Assembly: GCF_002245625.1 (NCBI RefSeq)
Contig: NZ_NOIG01000006.1
Location: forward strand, 310,001-374,000
DNA from: Acidovorax kalamii
GTDB taxonomy: Bacteria; Pseudomonadota; Gammaproteobacteria; Burkholderiales; Burkholderiaceae_C
Length of the DNA: 64,000 bases
Reading direction: 5' to 3'
Positions 16,560 to 25,751 of this stretch are shown here, one piece after another. Position 1 is the stretch's first letter, and every line of letters begins with the position of its first letter. Made by a program: the position numbers and the translations under genes. The notes beneath the pieces are model-generated. The model made no database searches, was not told the origin of the DNA, and worked only from the letters and a program-made list of their open reading frames with translations.

Positions 16560-18923
16560 CTACCCCTGGCGTGCCTGCCAGGCCAGGAAGTCATCGACCG
16601 GCAGGGGCCGCGTGATGTGGTAGCCCTGCGCCTCGTCGCAGGCCAGGGTGCGCAGCTGCTCCAGGATGCCAGCGGTCTCCACCCCCTCCGCCACCACGGT
16701 GAGCCCCAGGTTGTGCGCCAGGTCGATGGTGGAGCGCACGATCATCGCGTCGTCCTCGCCCGTTTCCATGCCCATCACGAAGGACTTGTCGATCTTGAGT
16801 TCGTCCACCGGCAGGCGCTTGAGGTAGGCCAGCGACGAGTAGCCGGTGCCAAAGTCGTCAATCGACAGCTTGAAGCCCTGCTCGGACAGCCGGTTGAGCA
16901 TGGCCTCGGCGCGCTGCGGGTCGTCCATGATCGCGCTTTCGGTGATCTCCAGGCAGAACGCGCTGGCCGCCACCCCGTGGCGCGCCAGGATGTCGGCCAG
17001 CCGGTTGCTCAGCTCCGGGTCCAGCAGGTCGCGGGTCGAGAGGTTGACCGACACCCTGAGCGGCAGGCCCCGCGTGCGCGGGTCGGCCAGCAGCCGCGCG
17101 ACCTCCTCAAACATCCACAGCGTGAGCTGGCGCACAAAGCCGGTCTGCTCGGCAAACGGGATGAACTGCATGGGCGGCACCAGCCCGCGCTGCGGGTGCT
17201 GCCAGCGCACCAGCGCCTCGGCCGCCAAGCCCGCCTGGCCATGCAGCGGCACCTTGGGCTGCAGGTACAGGCGCAGCTCGTGGTGCTCCACCGCGTGGCG
17301 CAGCTCGGTCAGCAGCGACAGGGTCTGCGCGCTGGTCGAGTCGAACGCGGCGTCGTACTGCAGCGCCCCGCTGAGCTTGCGCTTGGCCGCATACATGGCG
17401 ATTTCCGAGCGGCTGAGCAGGGTGTCGGCATCGTCTGCGTCGCCCGGCCAGCAGGCAAAACCGATGCCCGCGCTCAGGTCCACCGTCTGGTCCTCGAACG
17501 CGAGCGGCTCCTCGAACGACTGGTTGATGCGCTGGGCGATGTCGTGGGCGGCAGCGGCGTCTGCATTCAGCAGCAGGATGGCGAACTCGTTGCCGCCCAG
17601 GCGCGCCACCATGTCGTCGGGCGATCGCACCTGCAGGCTCAGGCGCCCGGCCACGGCCTGCAGCAGGCGGTCGCCAAACGCGTAGCCCAGCACGTCGTTC
17701 ACATGCTTGAAGCGGTCCAGATCGAGGGTGAGCACCGCCACCGGCTGGGGCGTGGCCGTGCGGCCCGCGCGGCCCGGGTGATCGGGGTGGCCCGCCAGGG
17801 CCCGCACCACGGCCTCGCGGAATCGCTCCCGGTTGGGCAGGCCGGTCAGGCGGTCCCAATAGGCCAGGCGGCGGATTTCGGTTTGCTGCGCCGCGATGTC
17901 CACGCGCATGTGGTCAAACGAGCGTGCCAGGTTGCCGATCTCGTCCATGCGGCCGGTGTGCTCCAGCGGCACGTCGTATTCGCCGCGCGACAGGCGCTGC
18001 GTGGCCGCCAGCAGCGAACGCAGGGGCGTGGTGAGCCGCTGCGCCACCAGCCCGGTGCCCACCGCAAACAGCAGCACACCGGCCACGGTGATGATGGCCA
18101 GCAGCACCTGCAGCTGGCGGTAGGGGGCCACCACCTCGTCCACCGACCGCAGCAGCAGCGAGCGCACTTCACCGCCCACGCTGTCGAGCGCGCTGGTGCG
18201 CACCAGCAGCGTTCCCTCGGCCGTCTGCAGCTCGCCCACCGCCCCGCCCGCGTTCAGCAGCAGGGTCCGGGCATCGGGGGGCAGCGTGGCCACGGGCAGT
18301 TTGACCACGCCGTCGGCCCCCTTCACCACCAGTGCCACATGCACCGCCAGCAGTTGCCGCATCTCGTCGGCGCGCGACTGGTCGATCGGGAAGCCCATCA
18401 GCACCCAGCCAATGACCACCGGCGCGCGCATGGGCACCATCACAAACTGGTAGGGCACGCCGTCCATCACCACGGTCTGGCTGCCCTGGGGCTGGCTGGC
18501 CAGGCGGGGCACCACCTCGCGCAGCGTGGCGGGGAATTGCTCCATGCCCTCCATCAGGCTGACAGCACGCAATTCCAGGTCGGTGCCCAGCAGGGCCGTC
18601 ACGGCCGCGCCGATGCGGCTGCCGTGGTTCTCCAGCACCGACTGGATGGTGTCCTCGTCCCCGGAATTGACCGCCGAGCGGAAGCCGTAGTCGGCCGCCA
18701 GCAGCGCCGAGCCCTGGCGCAAGCGCTCGGCGTTCTGCTCCAGCAGGCGGCGCCAGATGTTTTCGTCCAGGTCCAGAGCCCGCGCGATCTGGGCGCGTGC
18801 ATTGCGGTCGATGGAGGCCCGCACCACGGCAAACCCTGCCGCCTGCACGATGAGCAGCAGCAGCAGCGACAACCCCACCAGCCGCAGGATCAGACTGCGC
18901 CGGGCCAGGCGCAGCCGCGTCAA
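16560..18923 (-). CDS. Membrane sensor with HAMP, degenerate GGDEF and EAL domains
   Basis: A 787-residue protein. TM1 (about 8-30), a ~240-residue periplasmic sensor region, TM2 (about 271-294, [20 protein letters not shown]), HAMP, then GGDEF with the signature altered to GGNEF (near 441), and EAL with AEALVRW (near 567), [18 protein letters not shown] and ELKIDKSFV. The intact EAL residues argue for c-di-GMP phosphodiesterase activity; the Asp-to-Asn change argues against cyclase activity, so GGNEF may be regulatory. No ATG is available. The chosen TTG overlaps the upstream stop (TTGA), implying coupled translation with the cupredoxin-like gene. Confidence 0.87.
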   Translation of the reverse strand: MTRLRLARRSLILRLVGLSLLLLLIVQAAGFAVVRASIDRNARAQIARALDLDENIWRRLLEQNAERLRQGSALLAADYGFRSAVNSGDEDTIQSVLENHGSRIGAAVTALLGTDLELRAVSLMEGMEQFPATLREVVPRLASQPQGSQTVVMDGVPYQFVMVPMRAPVVIGWVLMGFPIDQSRADEMRQLLAVHVALVVKGADGVVKLPVATLPPDARTLLLNAGGAVGELQTAEGTLLVRTSALDSVGGEVRSLLLRSVDEVVAPYRQLQVLLAIITVAGVLLFAVGTGLVAQRLTTPLRSLLAATQRLSRGEYDVPLEHTGRMDEIGNLARSFDHMRVDIAAQQTEIRRLAYWDRLTGLPNRERFREAVVRALAGHPDHPGRAGRTATPQPVAVLTLDLDRFKHVNDVLGYAFGDRLLQAVAGRLSLQVRSPDDMVARLGGNEFAILLLNADAAAAHDIAQRINQSFEEPLAFEDQTVDLSAGIGFACWPGDADDADTLLSRSEIAMYAAKRKLSGALQYDAAFDSTSAQTLSLLTELRHAVEHHELRLYLQPKVPLHGQAGLAAEALVRWQHPQRGLVPPMQFIPFAEQTGFVRQLTLWMFEEVARLLADPRTRGLPLRVSVNLSTRDLLDPELSNRLADILARHGVAASAFCLEITESAIMDDPQRAEAMLNRLSEQGFKLSIDDFGTGYSSLAYLKRLPVDELKIDKSFVMGMETGEDDAMIVRSTIDLAHNLGLTVVAEGVETAGILEQLRTLACDEAQGYHITRPLPVDDFLAWQARQG

Positions 18924-19597
18924 GGCTGCAACCCCGTCATGCGCACCGTGGCCGTGGCGACACCGGTGGCGGGCACGGTCAGCGCCTGCTCCAGCGCCGG
19001 GGCGCCCACGGGCAGGCGGGTGTGCCAGGTGCGCAGCGTGTAGGTGCCGGGCGGCACGTTGTCCAGCAACACCCGGCCGGTGCCTGCCGCACTGCGTGCG
19101 TAGTAGGGGGTGTCGAGCACCAGGATCCAGCCCACCATCTGGTCGTGGATGTTGCAGCCCAGCGCGACCACGCCGGTCTTGTCGAACAGCACGGGGTTGG
19201 TCGGCGTGCCGGTGTAGAGCTTGAGTTCGAATTTCTTGGCGGGCGAGAACGAATACACATGGTGCCGCACCGTGTCGCGGTTGGGGAACAGCACCTCGGT
19301 ACCGGTGGTCACCACCAGCACGCCGGGCACGAACTGGCGCTTTTCCTGCGCCATCTCCACGCCCGCCAGCGGCCGGGCCAGTTTGCGCGCATCGGCCGAG
19401 TCCAGAAACACCACGGCGTCGGCCAGCGGCTTGCCCGCCGCATCGGCCACCTCCACCTGCACCGGGCCCGCCTGGGCGGCCAGCCCCCCGCCCACGAGCC
19501 CCCATGCGCACAGCAGCGCACGGCCGGAGCGGCCCATGCTGCCAAAGCGGCGTAAGCGGGGCCAGGGACGCAGGGGGCGGGCGCTGCCAGCGGTCAT
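18920..19597 (-). CDS. Cupredoxin-like periplasmic protein
   Basis: A 225-residue exported protein with N-terminal segment GRALLCAWGLVGGGLAAQAG. The mature part starts with a carboxypeptidase-regulatory-like strand set (VQVEVADAAGKPLADAVVFLDSA) and a plastocyanin-like fold. Potential type-1 copper ligands are His in RHHVYSFSP and the Cys, His and Met of GCNIHDQMVGW. Similar proteins are often annotated methylamine utilization protein, without evidence for methylamine here. The start overlaps the stop of the DUF4394 gene (ATGA) and its own stop overlaps the GGDEF/EAL start, so the three genes form one tightly coupled unit. An internal ATG at 19537 is an alternative start. Confidence 0.8.
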   Translation of the reverse strand: MTAGSARPLRPWPRLRRFGSMGRSGRALLCAWGLVGGGLAAQAGPVQVEVADAAGKPLADAVVFLDSADARKLARPLAGVEMAQEKRQFVPGVLVVTTGTEVLFPNRDTVRHHVYSFSPAKKFELKLYTGTPTNPVLFDKTGVVALGCNIHDQMVGWILVLDTPYYARSAAGTGRVLLDNVPPGTYTLRTWHTRLPVGAPALEQALTVPATGVATATVRMTGLQP

Positions 19598-20490
19598 GGC
19601 TCGATCGCCATACCCACCAGCGGCGCGCCCTCGCCCACCAGGCCCAGGGGCCGGGTGGCGCCGGTGGCCAGGTCCACCTGGTGCAGGCGGGTCTGGTTGT
19701 CGGCCGCCGTGCGCACCGCAATCAGGGCGGTGTTGCCCACGTCGGCAATGTCAAACGCCACGTCGCTCAGCGGCCCCAGGCCCAGCGACCCCACGGTGCG
19801 CAACTGCCCGGTGTTGGGCGAGACCACGGGCGTGGTGCCCTCGCGCGAGCCCTGCATGACCAGCACGCCCAGCGCCCGGTCGATGGCGTAGTTGGTGGTG
19901 ATCTTGCTGTCGTTGGGGTTGTAGGTGTAGGCGGCCCCCGCGATGTCGGGCTTGCGGCGGGCGTTCACGTCGGCCCAGGCATAGCGCAGGGCGGGGTCGG
20001 GCTGCACGCCCTCCACGGCCGGGTCGCCGTCCACGGCGGCCCCGGTGTCGGGGTGCAGGCGCAGGTTCTGGCCGGTGTTGGACACCACGCGGATGCGGTC
20101 GGCCGCCGGGTTGAAGTCAAAGCCGAACACGCTGCCGACGAGCGGCAGCACCGCTGGCGCAGCCCCCACCGGGCGCAGCGCCCCCGTGGGGATGTCGAGC
20201 GTGTACAGGCGCCCGGCCTGCGACAGCGCATACAGCACGCCCTTGGCCACGCGGAAGTCAATGCCCACCAGTCGGTCGCCTGCGGGCAGGCCGGTGACCG
20301 GGCGCCGCTCCAGGATGCGGCCGGGCTGGCCCGCATGGAAGGTGATGAGTTCGTGGGCGCTGGTCACCGCCACCACCGCTTCGCGCAGGCCGGTGTCGGG
20401 CGCGGGCGTGGCCGCACACCCTGCGAGCAGCGCCACCACCACGGCCGCCGGTACGGCGCGCAGCGCCGAAGAACAAAAAGTGGGATGCAT
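19594..20490 (-). CDS. DUF4394 lipoprotein
   Basis: A 298-residue protein whose N-terminus (MHPTFCSSALRAVPAAVVVALLAGCAAT) is a lipoprotein signal with lipobox LAGC. The rest is DUF4394: repeated beta-strand units such as LVGIDFRVAKGVLYALSQAGRLYTLD, VFGFDFNPAADRIRVVSNTGQNLRLHPDTG and YNPNDSKITTNYAID, suggesting a beta-propeller. The chosen ATG has GAGG at 7 bases; the frame is open 45 codons upstream without family-like sequence. It is first in the DUF4394/cupredoxin/GGDEF-EAL unit. Function unknown; an extracytoplasmic partner for the sensor is my inference. Confidence 0.8.
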   Translation of the reverse strand: MHPTFCSSALRAVPAAVVVALLAGCAATPAPDTGLREAVVAVTSAHELITFHAGQPGRILERRPVTGLPAGDRLVGIDFRVAKGVLYALSQAGRLYTLDIPTGALRPVGAAPAVLPLVGSVFGFDFNPAADRIRVVSNTGQNLRLHPDTGAAVDGDPAVEGVQPDPALRYAWADVNARRKPDIAGAAYTYNPNDSKITTNYAIDRALGVLVMQGSREGTTPVVSPNTGQLRTVGSLGLGPLSDVAFDIADVGNTALIAVRTAADNQTRLHQVDLATGATRPLGLVGEGAPLVGMAIEP

Positions 20491-20510
20491 AAAAGACCTC
20501 GCAACTGTTA

Positions 20511-20524
20511 CAGGTTTATACCTG
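20511..20524 (-). promoter_or_regulatory. Palindrome upstream of the DUF4394 operon
   Basis: CAGGT-TTAT-ACCTG is a perfect 5-bp-arm inverted repeat 20 bases upstream of the operon start codon. It is a possible operator or leader hairpin; no regulator is assigned. Confidence 0.3.
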
Positions 20525-20573
20525 ATCGCCCTCCGGCCGTCGCCCCCCGGGGCAAACCCGCAGGGCCTTGGAG

Positions 20574-20616
20574 TGCTATCAATAACAATAGCAATAAAGG
20601 CATATCCATTGCGCGG
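20574..20616 (+). repeat. AT-rich interspersed element, copy G (short/diverged)
   Basis: The stretch TGCTATCAATAACAATAGC ... AAAGGCATATCCATTGCGCGG keeps the GCTAT and GGCATAT(T)C modules of the family but lacks the central AAGCGC part. It lies in the divergent region between the DUF4394 operon and the chemoreceptor gene. Confidence 0.4.
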
Positions 20617-20695
20617 TAGCAGCACTTTTTATGCAAATTCTGCGTCCACGTCCTGTTGCACTTTGGTGCTGCCGCGCCACCACAACAGGGCGACT

Positions 20696-20710
20696 CATTT
20701 GTAACAAATG
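20696..20710 (+). promoter_or_regulatory. Perfect palindrome upstream of the chemoreceptor gene
   Basis: CATTTGT-A-ACAAATG is a perfect 15-base inverted repeat about 200 bases before the MCP start. It could be a regulator site. The rest of this ~420-base divergent region holds only the short repeat copy and no further gene. Confidence 0.35.
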
Positions 20711-20908
20711 CAGCCATGCAATTCGGGCATGTCCCCATCCGCAACGCTCATGACACATTTTGAGATTTCTGCCTACACTGCGTCGAACGTGCAAGGGCCC
20801 GGCCTGTCCCTGTGGGCACCGATATTGCTTCGGTCCATGCGCACCGGTCAGTTCGCGCCGACCTGAATCCCCCGATCCCCTGACGCCCACCGAGACACAA
20901 GGACTTCC

Positions 20909-22627
20909 ATGCCTGCCGCCGCTTCTCTCAAATCCTTGTCGATCTCCAGCCGGCTCAGCCTGGGCTTTGGCTGCATGCTGGTGCTCATCATCGCGGTGGC
21001 GGCCCTGGGCCAGCTGTCGGTGAGCCAGGTCAACGGGCAAATGCACCAGATCACGGGCACCGGGGCCAACAAGGCCAAGCTGGTCAATGGCATGCTGGAG
21101 AGCGTGAGCGCCATCGGCATCCAGAGCCGCTCGGCCGCCATGCTCAACGACATCGACCCCAAACAGGCACGCGCGCAGATCGAGGCGGTGGACAAGACGC
21201 TCAAGGAGTACGCCACCCAGGAAACCGCCCTGGCCGCGCTGCTCACGCCCGACGGCGCCACCCCGGCCGAGATCAAGCTGCTGGCCGAGGTGCAGGAACT
21301 GGGCCGCAAGGCGCGCCCCGAACTCGCCAACGCCATCAAGGCCGCCGACGACGGCGACACCGTGAGCGCCACGCTGGCGCTGATGACCCGCGTAGCCCCG
21401 GGCGAAACCGCCTGGCGCGCCAAGCTGCGCGAACTGATCGAGTTGCAGAACAGCCTGAATGCCGAGGCCACGGCGTCCGCAGAGAACACCCAAAGCCAGG
21501 CGCGCCTGGTGGGCGGCCTGCTGGTGGCGCTGGCCATTGGCCTGGGCGCCCTGATTGCGTGGCGCATCACCACCAGCATCACCGCGCCCATCGGCCGCGC
21601 CGTGGTGGTGGCCGAGCGCATTGCGCGCGGCGACCTCACCTCGCAGGTCGAAGTACGCATCCATGACGAAACCGGCCGCCTGCTCGAAGCGATTGCCGCC
21701 ATGCAGGAGCGCCTGCGCACCTTGGTGGGCGAGATCGGCCAGACGGCCGACTCCATTCTGGTGGCCAGCTCCGAGGTGGCGTCGGGCAACCTGGACCTGA
21801 GCCAGCGCACCGAGCAGACCTCGCACAACCTGCAAAGCGCCGCCAGCTCGCTGGTGGAGCTGACCGGCACCGTGTCGCAAAGCGCCGACTCGGCCCGCCA
21901 GGCCAACCAGCTCGCGTCCACCGCATCCGATGCGGCCACACGCGGTGGCGAGGTGGTGGGCCAGGTGGTGCGCACCATGGACACCATCAGCGCCAGCTCG
22001 CGCAAGATCGCCGACATCATCAGCGTGATCGACGGCATCGCGTTCCAGACCAACATCCTGGCGCTGAATGCGGCCGTGGAAGCCGCCCGCGCGGGCGAGC
22101 AGGGCCGGGGCTTTGCGGTGGTGGCGGGCGAGGTGCGCAACCTGGCCGGCCGTTCGGCCAACGCTGCGCGCGAGATCAAGGCACTGATTGGCACCAGCGT
22201 CGATCAGGTGCAGGAAGGCAGCACCCTGGTGAACCACGCGGGCAAGACCATCGAGGAGCTGGTGCTATCGGTGCGCCGCGTGTCCGACATCATGGGCGAG
22301 ATCACCGCCGCCACGCAGGAGCAGAGCCAGCGCATCGGCCATGTGAGCCAGTCGGTGGGCGCGCTGGAAGAAATGACGCAGCAGAACGCCGCCCTGGTGG
22401 AAGAAGGCGCGGCCGCCGCCGACAGCCTCAAGGACCAGGCCGGGCGCCTCACGCAGATGGTGGGCACCTTCCGCCTGTCGCGCAGCGATGGCGGCGGCGA
22501 GGACAGCTGGGGCCCGGGCAATCCCACGGCCGCCCCGACCCCGGTGCCTGCCCCGGCCTTGCGCAGCGCGCCACCGCGCGCTCCGGCGCTGAAGCCGCGC
22601 GGCAAGCTGCCGTCGCTGCCGCGCTGA
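20909..22627 (+). CDS. Methyl-accepting chemotaxis protein
   Basis: A 572-residue chemoreceptor. TM1 ([20 protein letters not shown]) is followed by a four-helix-bundle type periplasmic domain of about 160 residues, TM2 ([19 protein letters not shown]), HAMP, and a long cytoplasmic signalling hairpin containing the invariant tip [39 protein letters not shown] (given here as overlapping short motifs [20 protein letters not shown] and [17 protein letters not shown]). It would signal through CheA/CheW; no che genes are in the window. There is no NWETF-type tether; the C-terminus is a Pro/Ala-rich tail. AAGGA precedes the ATG at a good distance. Ligand unknown. Confidence 0.95.
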   Translation: MPAAASLKSLSISSRLSLGFGCMLVLIIAVAALGQLSVSQVNGQMHQITGTGANKAKLVNGMLESVSAIGIQSRSAAMLNDIDPKQARAQIEAVDKTLKEYATQETALAALLTPDGATPAEIKLLAEVQELGRKARPELANAIKAADDGDTVSATLALMTRVAPGETAWRAKLRELIELQNSLNAEATASAENTQSQARLVGGLLVALAIGLGALIAWRITTSITAPIGRAVVVAERIARGDLTSQVEVRIHDETGRLLEAIAAMQERLRTLVGEIGQTADSILVASSEVASGNLDLSQRTEQTSHNLQSAASSLVELTGTVSQSADSARQANQLASTASDAATRGGEVVGQVVRTMDTISASSRKIADIISVIDGIAFQTNILALNAAVEAARAGEQGRGFAVVAGEVRNLAGRSANAAREIKALIGTSVDQVQEGSTLVNHAGKTIEELVLSVRRVSDIMGEITAATQEQSQRIGHVSQSVGALEEMTQQNAALVEEGAAAADSLKDQAGRLTQMVGTFRLSRSDGGGEDSWGPGNPTAAPTPVPAPALRSAPPRAPALKPRGKLPSLPR

Positions 22628-22654
22628 GCGCCGGGTGAGGCTTAAAGCAGGCTC

Positions 22655-23389
22655 TTAGCTCCCCTTGAACTGGAAGATGCTGGAGCGCAGCGCCGCCAGG
22701 TCCAGCACCCGCAGGCCGCCATATTCGATGCGGATCGCGCCCTGCGCCTCCAGCGCGGCCAGGGCCTCGTTCACGCGCTGGCGCGACAGCCCCACCAGGT
22801 AGGCCAGCTCCTGCTGCGTGATGCGCAGCACCTCGCCCACGCCCGGGTACAGCACGGGGTTGAACAGCGACGCCAGGCTGCGCGCCACACGCACGTCGGG
22901 GTTGTTCAGCCGGTCGATCTCGCGCGCGGCGATGAACTGGCCCAGGCGCTCGTTGAGCTGGTTCATCACAAACCGGTTGAAGCCGATGGAGTGGTCCAGC
23001 AGCCAGTGGAAGGTGTCGATGGGCAGGCCCGCCACGATGCTCTTGCGCAGCGCCTGGATGTTGTAGCGGTAGGGCTCGCGCTTGATGGTCGTGCCCTCGC
23101 CAAACCAGCCGCCGGGCGGCAGGCCGGCATAGGTCATGGTCTGGCCCTGCGCGTCGTCGCTGCTCATCTTCAGCAGCCCCTCCACCACCCCGAACCAGTA
23201 GGTCACCGGGCGCCCTACCCGGCACACGTAGTCGCCCGGCTGGGCATCGCCCACCAGCAGCGAGGCCACGGCGCGTTCGCGCTCGGCGGGCTGCAGCTGG
23301 TCCAGCCACGGGATGCCGCGCAGTTCGTCGGTGGTGGGGGGGCGCCGCCGCTGGTGCAGCGACAGGTCCTGATTGATGCGGGAGTCCAT
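22655..23389 (-). CDS. Crp/Fnr-family transcriptional regulator
   Basis: A 244-residue regulator with an N-terminal cyclic-nucleotide-binding fold (GDYVCRVGRPVTYWFGVVEGLLKM, LPPGGWFGEGTTIKREPYRY) and a C-terminal Crp-type HTH (ITQQELAYLVGLSRQRVNEAL). It lacks the N-terminal Cys cluster of Fnr, so it does not look like an oxygen sensor; the Arg/Ser cAMP pocket of Crp is also not evident, so the effector is unknown. It is transcribed divergently from a branched-chain-type solute-binding protein gene with an 18-bp inverted repeat in between that recurs before the CoA-ligase/liv cluster. Confidence 0.88.
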   Translation of the reverse strand: MDSRINQDLSLHQRRRPPTTDELRGIPWLDQLQPAERERAVASLLVGDAQPGDYVCRVGRPVTYWFGVVEGLLKMSSDDAQGQTMTYAGLPPGGWFGEGTTIKREPYRYNIQALRKSIVAGLPIDTFHWLLDHSIGFNRFVMNQLNERLGQFIAAREIDRLNNPDVRVARSLASLFNPVLYPGVGEVLRITQQELAYLVGLSRQRVNEALAALEAQGAIRIEYGGLRVLDLAALRSSIFQFKGS

Positions 23390-23440
23390 GGGCGCGGTCC
23401 GGTCGATGGGGTCGGGGGATACGGGAAATCCTGATCCGAA

Positions 23441-23458
23441 TTGTCGTCAGAAAGACAA
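23441..23458. promoter_or_regulatory. Operator TTGTC-N8-GACAA (site 1)
   Basis: TTGTCGTCAGAAAGACAA is an 18-bp inverted repeat with 5-bp arms in the crp-like/SBP divergent region. It matches site 2 at 27604 in 16 of 18 positions. Spacing of the two half-sites suits a Crp-family dimer; assignment to the adjacent regulator is inference. Confidence 0.55.
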
Positions 23459-23552
23459 AAAAATGCCAATCTCCACCGGATGATGGCGCCTCCCCCGGCC
23501 CTGGAACCTGTGCAAGGTCTTCGCGAAACCGGGGCTACCGAGGAGACAACAC

Positions 23553-24755
23553 ATGAACCAACACCGATCCACCGCGCCGGACGCCGCCATCCCCGCCCAC
23601 GCTGCACAACGCCGTGGCCTGGGGCGGCGCCAGGCCCTGGCCGCCGTGGCCGCCCTGCCCTGGGTGGGGCTGGCGGGCCTGCCCGGGCGCGCTCACGCGC
23701 AGGACGGCGCGATCAAGATTGCGCAGTCCACCGCCCTCACCGGCCCGCTGGGCGACCTGGGCTCGGCCATGCACCAGGGCGCCAAGGCGGCGTTTGCGGC
23801 CATCAATGCGCGCGGCGGCGTACATGGCAAGGCGATTGAACTGACCACGCTGGACGACACCTACGATGTGCCCAAGGCGCTGGCCAACGTGGAGCAGTTC
23901 CTGGCAGACCCGGCCACCTTTGCACTGTTCAACTGCATGGGCACGCCCATGATCGACGCGATGCTGCCCAAGGTGATCGAGAGCGGCATCCCGTTTTTTG
24001 CGCCCTTCACCGGCGCGCAGCTCAGCCGCACCAAGGCGCGCAGCGTGTTCAACATCCGCGCCAGCTATGCCGACGAGGCCGAAAAGCTGGTGCAGCACCT
24101 GTCCACCATCGGCATCCAGCGCATCGGCATCGTTTACCAGAACAATGCGTTCGGCAAAGAGGTGTTCAGCGCAGCCAAGCAGTCCATGGACCGGCTCAAG
24201 CTGCCCGAGGCCCTGACCGTGACGGTGGAGAGCAATGCCTCGGACGCGGGCAGCGCCGCCGCCAAGCTGGCGGGCGGCAACCTGGAGGCCATCGTGATTG
24301 GCCTGGCGGGCAAGCCCACGCTGGAGTTTGTGAAGGCGTTCCGGGCACTCAAGCGTGGCGTGACGCTGTATGCGCTGTCGGTGATGGGCACGCCCGCCAC
24401 CGTCAAGGCCCTGGGCGCCGACGCCACGGGCATGGCGATCTCGCAGGTGGTGCCCCTGCCCTCCAACGTGGTGATGCCGGTGGTGCGCGAGTTTCAGACC
24501 GCCTGGAAGGCCTCGGGCGCCACGGCCGAGCCCTCGCACCTGGCGCTGGAGGGCTACATCAACGCCCGCGTGTTTGCCGAAGCCCTGCAGCGTGCAGGCC
24601 GCAACCCCACGCGCGCGGCCTTCATCGACGCGACCTGGAACCTCAAGAAATGGGACCTGGGCGGCTTCGAGATCAGCGCCAGCGCACCCGAGCGCAACGC
24701 CTCGCGTTTTGTGGAGCTGACGCTGGTGGGGCGCGACGGGCGTTTTATCCGCTGA
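23553..24755 (+). CDS. ABC transporter substrate-binding protein, branched-chain amino acid type
   Basis: A 400-residue periplasmic binding protein with a twin-Arg-like or Sec signal (RRGLGRRQALAAVAALPWVGLAGLPGRAHAQ) followed by a type-1 fold: IKIAQSTALTGPLGDLGSAM, GAKAAFAAINARGGVHGKAI, IGIVYQNNAFGKEVF and LEGYINARVFAEALQRAG. GAGGAG stands 7 bases before the ATG. No permease or ATPase is adjacent; it may use the livGHMF set 6 kb downstream or another. Divergent from the Crp-like gene, which probably controls it through the shared inverted repeat. Confidence 0.88.
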   Translation: MNQHRSTAPDAAIPAHAAQRRGLGRRQALAAVAALPWVGLAGLPGRAHAQDGAIKIAQSTALTGPLGDLGSAMHQGAKAAFAAINARGGVHGKAIELTTLDDTYDVPKALANVEQFLADPATFALFNCMGTPMIDAMLPKVIESGIPFFAPFTGAQLSRTKARSVFNIRASYADEAEKLVQHLSTIGIQRIGIVYQNNAFGKEVFSAAKQSMDRLKLPEALTVTVESNASDAGSAAAKLAGGNLEAIVIGLAGKPTLEFVKAFRALKRGVTLYALSVMGTPATVKALGADATGMAISQVVPLPSNVVMPVVREFQTAWKASGATAEPSHLALEGYINARVFAEALQRAGRNPTRAAFIDATWNLKKWDLGGFEISASAPERNASRFVELTLVGRDGRFIR

Positions 24756-24795
24756 CCTGGCGGGCGCTGACGCAGCGCCCCGCTGAGGCGGAAAA

Positions 24796-24860
24796 AATGC
24801 TACTAAATAGATAGCTTAAAAGGCATACCTATCGCGCGCAGAGGCCGTTTTTTCCTCAAA
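24796..24860 (+). repeat. AT-rich interspersed element, copy D
   Basis: Intergenic copy: ATGCTACTAAATAGATAGC ... AGGCATACC ... CGCGCGCAGAGGCCGTTTTTTCCTCAAA. It has the GATAGC, GAGGCC-T-tract and CTCAAA modules. It lies just downstream of the SBP gene and of the convergent gspB gene. Confidence 0.55.
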
Positions 24861-24888
24861 CTTCAGGCCCCGCCAGCGCCCCACCGGG

Positions 24889-25746
24889 CTACTGCGATGC
24901 CAGCCCGTAGCGGTAGCCCTTGAACGACCAGATGGTGCGCCCGGGCTCGATCTTCTCCAGCAACAGCCCCGGGCCGGCCGGGTCGCCCTCGTGCAGCACC
25001 TGGCCGTTGACGATGGCCATGCGGTATGCCGGGTTGGCCGAGTAGGTGACGCCCGAAATCTTGAGCGAGGGCAACTGCGCGCGCACGGCCTCGGGCAGGT
25101 CGCCCTGGGCGAACACCGTGCCGGTGGCCGTGGTAGGCGCGGGTGCGGCAGCCACGGCGACGGGCTCGGGCGTCCGGGGCGGAACCACCCCACGCGCGGT
25201 ATCGCGGGCCACGTCACGGGCAGGATCACGGGTGGGCTCGGCACGGGAGCGGGCGGGCGCCGCAGGCGGCTCAGCGACCCGGGGCACAGGCGCGGGTGGT
25301 GCAGCTTTTTCGCGTGGCGGCGGCGCCGCGCTGCGTTTTTCGGCGGGACGCGACTCGGGCGCAGGGGCCTCCACCGCAGGTGCCGGGGCCGAAGGCGGCC
25401 CAGCGGCCGGTGCCACCTGTGCTGCTGGCGCCGTCGGTGCTGGGGCGATAGCCACCGGGGCAGGCTGGGGCGCTGCGGGCACCGCTGCGGGCGCGGGTCC
25501 GGGAGCGGGGGTCGCAGCCACCACCACCGGCGCAGGGGCCGGACGCTGCATCACCCACCAGGTGCCCGCCACGGCCACAGCCGCCACGGCCACCCCGGCG
25601 CTGGCCATGAGCCAGGGCGAGGCGGATGTCCGCCCGACCACCGGCGCCGCGCCGGGCACCGGCACCGCCTGCGAATGCAGCCCGGGCACGCCGCCCCGCC
25701 CCCGTTCGGCTTCCGCGCGCCGCAGCGCATCAAGGATGTAGGACAT
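24889..25746 (-). CDS. gspB: GspB-like type II secretion accessory protein
   Basis: A 285-residue protein starting MSYILDALRRAEAERGRGG, the hallmark N-terminus of GspB/ExeB. A single membrane segment (LMASAGVAVAAVAVAGTWWVM) is followed by a long Ala/Pro-rich periplasmic linker and the C-terminal domain (LPSLKISGVTYSANPAYRMA, LLEKIEPGRTIWSFKGYRYGL). GspB works with GspA to insert the secretin into the envelope. The start was set at this ATG although the frame runs upstream into gspA. Only 5 bases separate it from the gspA stop; no other gsp genes are here. Confidence 0.88.
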   Translation of the reverse strand: MSYILDALRRAEAERGRGGVPGLHSQAVPVPGAAPVVGRTSASPWLMASAGVAVAAVAVAGTWWVMQRPAPAPVVVAATPAPGPAPAAVPAAPQPAPVAIAPAPTAPAAQVAPAAGPPSAPAPAVEAPAPESRPAEKRSAAPPPREKAAPPAPVPRVAEPPAAPARSRAEPTRDPARDVARDTARGVVPPRTPEPVAVAAAPAPTTATGTVFAQGDLPEAVRAQLPSLKISGVTYSANPAYRMAIVNGQVLHEGDPAGPGLLLEKIEPGRTIWSFKGYRYGLASQ

Positions 25747-25751
25747 GGGGA

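Noticed and set aside
18924-19721. N-terminal extension of the GGDEF/EAL frame up to 1053 residues
   Set aside because: The upstream part overlaps the cupredoxin-like gene in another frame and is Arg/Gly-rich nonsense; the TTGA overlap gives a natural start.
20579-22237. 552-codon minus-strand open frame opposite the chemoreceptor
   Set aside because: Mirror of the MCP codon pattern; no family features; the plus-strand MCP signalling motif is unambiguous.
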